A DNA stretch of 64,000 nucleotides, taken from assembly GCA_963801195.1 (NCBI GenBank), contig CAWDDX010000005.1, positions 310,001-374,000 on the forward strand, written 5' to 3'. The stretch comes from SZUA-36 sp963801195. GTDB taxonomy: Bacteria; Pseudomonadota; Gammaproteobacteria; Xanthomonadales; SZUA-36. The position numbers and the translations under genes are program-made. The notes beneath the pieces are model-generated. The model saw nothing but the letters and a program-made list of their open reading frames with translations. It did not search any database and was not told where the DNA came from. This document shows, in pieces, positions 61,378 to 64,000 of this stretch (positions are counted from its first letter, which is position 1; the number at the start of each line of letters is the position of its first letter).

Positions 61378-64000
61378 TCAATGACAATTCAGTTCGGAAC
61401 CCTGCAAACCGGCCAGTTTCACCATGTTCATCGTCTGCTGCCCGTCGATGCCGTCGAGCGTGGCCGTCGCATGATCGCAGTCGGCGAAGTTGATCGTCAG
61501 CGTGCCCCAGTCGGATTCTGTGATGTCGTCGCGGGTGAAATTTCCGAAGCTGCCGCCGCTGGCGAATGCCATGTCGACGACCAGCGGTTCACCCTTCCTG
61601 ACCGGGCCGATGTAATTGCCGATCAGCCAGAGACGCTCCAAGCTGTTCTTGTATCCGTAAAATGAAACGGCCAGTTGCCCGTCATTGACCGGGTGCAGCA
61701 CGAAACCCTGGCCCGATGTGGCCGGGTCGTACCAGCTGCCGGTGATGCCGGCGACCTCGGCCTTGGGCGGCGTCTGGTAGATGAAGCAGTCCAACCCTTC
61801 GAGTCGGGTCAGGCGGACCATGTCCAGGGTCTGCTGGCCATCGATGCCCTCGAACTCGGCAGTGGCCTTGCTGCAGGTGTCGAAGGTGATGTCGAGGGTG
61901 CCCCAGGGTTTTTCGGTGATGTCGTCGCGGGTGAAATTACCAAAGTTGCCGCCGGAGGTGACGTACATAGTGACAGTTTGCGTATGACTCATCTGCAGTT
62001 CGTTTTCGGCGACGCCAGTCAGCCACAGCGGCTTGCCGTCGTTTTGGAAGCCATAAAAGGTCAAGGTGGTCCGCTGGTCGTCGATCGGGTGTAGCACGAA
62101 ACCCTGGCCGGAGGTGGCGGGGTCGTACCAGAACCCTGTTACCGGGGCGAGACGCGGGACGGGCTTGATGACCGTCTCGGGGATTCTTCTCAATGCCATG
62201 CCGACGACTTCGTCTTCGCCGTAGAAGTAGATGTCTTTGCCGACGTGGCGGAAGTAATCTGCGTCCGTCACGACATGCGTGTTATCGGCCATCAGCAATC
62301 CGGCCTCGTTGAAGTTCCAGGCCCAGACTCTCGAATCGCCTTCCTGGCTGGTTTCCTTTATGTATGCGTGACTGAAATATTCACCGGAACCGACGAACTC
62401 GAATGTCGAGCCGACCCAGTCGGTGGGTGGCTCGAACGGCAGTTCCGTTGCTGCAATCTCGTCCAGACGGAAGAGGTGATTGTTGTATAGCACCAGCGCC
62501 TGGTTGTTGAGGACGGCCGACGTCGTGGGCGGATAGGTCGGCGCCTGGTCCGTGTGTATCTCGAAGACGGCGCTGGCGGACTTGCTGATACGCAGGACGG
62601 GTATGCCGGTCAAGGCGTACGAGTCGATGGCGTATTGGGCTTCGCGCGTATGCACGAATCCACCAAAGGCATTGTATTCGTGCCATGGGCCGGTGTGCGG
62701 AATCCGGGTAACGGTTTGTCCGTCGGTAATGAAATAGGCCGATTCGTACTCGTTGGATTCATTCAATACGCTCGCATTGAAGACATAGGATTCATCGAAA
62801 AAGAACCAGCGACTGCGATGCAACCGGTTGTCGCTGACCAGCGAGCTTTCCGGCCCGGGCACCAGGTCGGCCAGCAAACGGTACCCATTGCCATCGAAAA
62901 TCCAGGGTTCGCGGCCGTGGGCATCGTCATCTATGACCACGATCAATTTATCGAACAGCGTGTTGAATTCATCGACACGGCCGTTGTCCGGTAATGGGGC
63001 CTGGGGTTCCGGGCGCATGACCGATCCATCGGTTGAATAAAAACCGGTCGGCTGATTGTTCTTGCGTGCGGTGAAATAATAACGGCCCATGAAGTCCGCT
63101 TTGTTCCAGGGAATCAGGCTGAAACCATCCGGTTCGGGTTCGGACTCCTGCACCTGCTCGACGTTTAAACCGTCTGTGCGCCACAGCCGTTTGTTGAGGT
63201 AACCCTCGTCAACACCGAAGTAGAGCCAGCCGTTGAATGGCGCGTAGTATCCGAGGCTGGGGCTGATGTTCGCATCCAGTTCCCCTGGTCTCAAGTCGGC
63301 CAACAGTGCGTGCTGGCCATCCGGGTCCAGCCGCCACAACTCGCAGCCGTATTCGTCTACAAAGATCTGTGCGAGCAGTACGCCGTTGATTTCGGCGATG
63401 CCGCGGCAATCTCCGAAAAGCTCGACGGAGCTTTCGAAGGCTTTGATCACCTGCGACTGCTGATCCGCTACGGTCTGCTCGCAAGCATCGCCCGTGCCAT
63501 CCCCATCGCTGTCTTGCTGATCGGGGTTGGCGACGGCAGGGCAGTTGTCGGTGGCGTCGCCATAACCATCGGCATCGCTGTCAAAATCGTTGGTGAACTT
63601 GCAGCTAGCGCCGTTGCCCGGGGAAATCATGACGCCAGAGCAGGTGGTGCTTTCCAGAGTGTACCCTGCCGGAATTGCCTGGGTGGCGGTACAGGAGGTG
63701 CCGTAATAGGGAAAATCCTGGACAAAAAAATCGGCCGGGTCGGACATGGAAGCAGTCGAATCATCGATGGTCACGCTGCCGGCTTCGCAGGTCAACTCAA
63801 CGGGAACAGATGCGTTGCTGCCGTCCCTGAACAAAGTTTTGACCACGATCCGCACCGCTTTCTGGGTGTTGACGATTTCGCAACCGGATGCGCCGTCGAT
63901 ACCCACGACAACATCCAGGCAATCGGATGCATCCGTGCGGTAGCCAACGGGCATGGAAATTTCGGTGGCCGTGCAATTTGACTGGTATCCCGGAATAAAC
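61378..64000 (-). CDS. large secreted calcium-binding protein with duplicated C-terminal domain (5' end outside window)
   Basis: The frame is open to the right edge, so the N-terminus is outside the window; at least 873 residues are visible. In order: a Cys-rich region with prealbumin-like repeats (IPAGYTLESTTCSGVMISPG), a thrombospondin type 3 motif (DSDADGYGDATDNCP, DSDGDGTGDACEQ) that binds calcium, ELW-type repeats (CELWRLDPDGQHALLADLRPG), and two C-terminal copies of a ~120-residue domain (GxWYDPATSGQGFVLHP ... GNFTRDDIT ... EGIDGQQT). It is probably secreted or cell-surface. Function is unknown; adhesion is possible. Confidence 0.85.
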   Translation of the reverse strand, partial: FIPGYQSNCTATEISMPVGYRTDASDCLDVVVGIDGASGCEIVNTQKAVRIVVKTLFRDGSNASVPVELTCEAGSVTIDDSTASMSDPADFFVQDFPYYGTSCTATQAIPAGYTLESTTCSGVMISPGNGASCKFTNDFDSDADGYGDATDNCPAVANPDQQDSDGDGTGDACEQTVADQQSQVIKAFESSVELFGDCRGIAEINGVLLAQIFVDEYGCELWRLDPDGQHALLADLRPGELDANISPSLGYYAPFNGWLYFGVDEGYLNKRLWRTDGLNVEQVQESEPEPDGFSLIPWNKADFMGRYYFTARKNNQPTGFYSTDGSVMRPEPQAPLPDNGRVDEFNTLFDKLIVVIDDDAHGREPWIFDGNGYRLLADLVPGPESSLVSDNRLHRSRWFFFDESYVFNASVLNESNEYESAYFITDGQTVTRIPHTGPWHEYNAFGGFVHTREAQYAIDSYALTGIPVLRISKSASAVFEIHTDQAPTYPPTTSAVLNNQALVLYNNHLFRLDEIAATELPFEPPTDWVGSTFEFVGSGEYFSHAYIKETSQEGDSRVWAWNFNEAGLLMADNTHVVTDADYFRHVGKDIYFYGEDEVVGMALRRIPETVIKPVPRLAPVTGFWYDPATSGQGFVLHPIDDQRTTLTFYGFQNDGKPLWLTGVAENELQMSHTQTVTMYVTSGGNFGNFTRDDITEKPWGTLDITFDTCSKATAEFEGIDGQQTLDMVRLTRLEGLDCFIYQTPPKAEVAGITGSWYDPATSGQGFVLHPVNDGQLAVSFYGYKNSLERLWLIGNYIGPVRKGEPLVVDMAFASGGSFGNFTRDDITESDWGTLTINFADCDHATATLDGIDGQQTMNMVKLAGLQGSELNCH

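Overview
The window looks like chromosomal DNA of a Gram-negative gammaproteobacterium, moderately GC-rich by eye. The best evidence is the run pyrG-kdsA-eno-ftsB-ispD-ispF-truD, a gene order typical of that class. Kdo synthesis, a topoisomerase IV pair, Tat and Sec exported proteins and TPR-sulfotransferases fit the same picture. Genus cannot be set from the sequence; an environmental (perhaps marine) heterotroph is an inference from the catabolic genes. No rRNA, tRNA, prophage or CRISPR array was seen.

Region 1 (23-4688, minus strand) is one operon in the order metF-like, MttB-family methyltransferase without pyrrolysine, corrinoid protein, DUF1638 protein, methyltetrahydrofolate:corrinoid methyltransferase. 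Together they make a corrinoid-dependent demethylation route that passes a methyl group from an unknown methylamine or betaine to folate. Region 2 (4856-9407, plus) has a class I aminotransferase, a transketolase-like enzyme and a HAD phosphatase. After a SAM methyltransferase and an ankyrin protein comes Region 3 (10878-19250): reductive pyrimidine catabolism with preT, preA, an NCS1 permease, beta-ureidopropionase, dihydropyrimidinase, a divergent fungal-type cytosine deaminase, and mmsA for malonate semialdehyde. Only the beta-alanine aminotransferase is missing.

Region 4 (19305-29022) holds small stress or redox genes (DUF3617, aldo/keto reductase, hemerythrin, di-haem peroxidase, Sel1 protein) and parE/parC. 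It also carries the most striking non-coding DNA: a 61-bp tandem array of terminator hairpins between two convergent stop codons, and a family of about 145-bp elements present once beside the hemerythrin gene and as a four-fold 150-bp tandem array between parE and parC. Region 5 (29185-35999) is the housekeeping operon, ending in an FHA protein instead of the usual surE. Region 6 (36000-48564) includes a hydrolase, a TauE-type exporter, an acetyltransferase, an unassigned HEXXH protein, a two-component system, an AstE/AspA-like deacylase, a Gld-type ABC transporter with DUF4340, a DUF423 protein, an AlkA-type glycosylase and a SecB-like protein.

Region 7 (48612-56061) is a dipeptide-type ABC importer divergent from a CocE/NonD hydrolase. 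Two adjacent importer genes (permease C and ATPase D) each carry a one-base frameshift. Region 8 (56235-57941) is a permease plus thioredoxin-fold pair behind a promoter overlapped by a clear palindrome. Region 9 (57951-64000) is repeat-rich and accessory: a TPR-sulfotransferase flanked by related 55-bp direct repeats, a REP-associated (Y1) transposase beside three identical 25-bp repeats and a perfect 26-bp palindrome, and the 3' part of a large secreted calcium-binding protein with a duplicated C-terminal domain that runs off the right edge.
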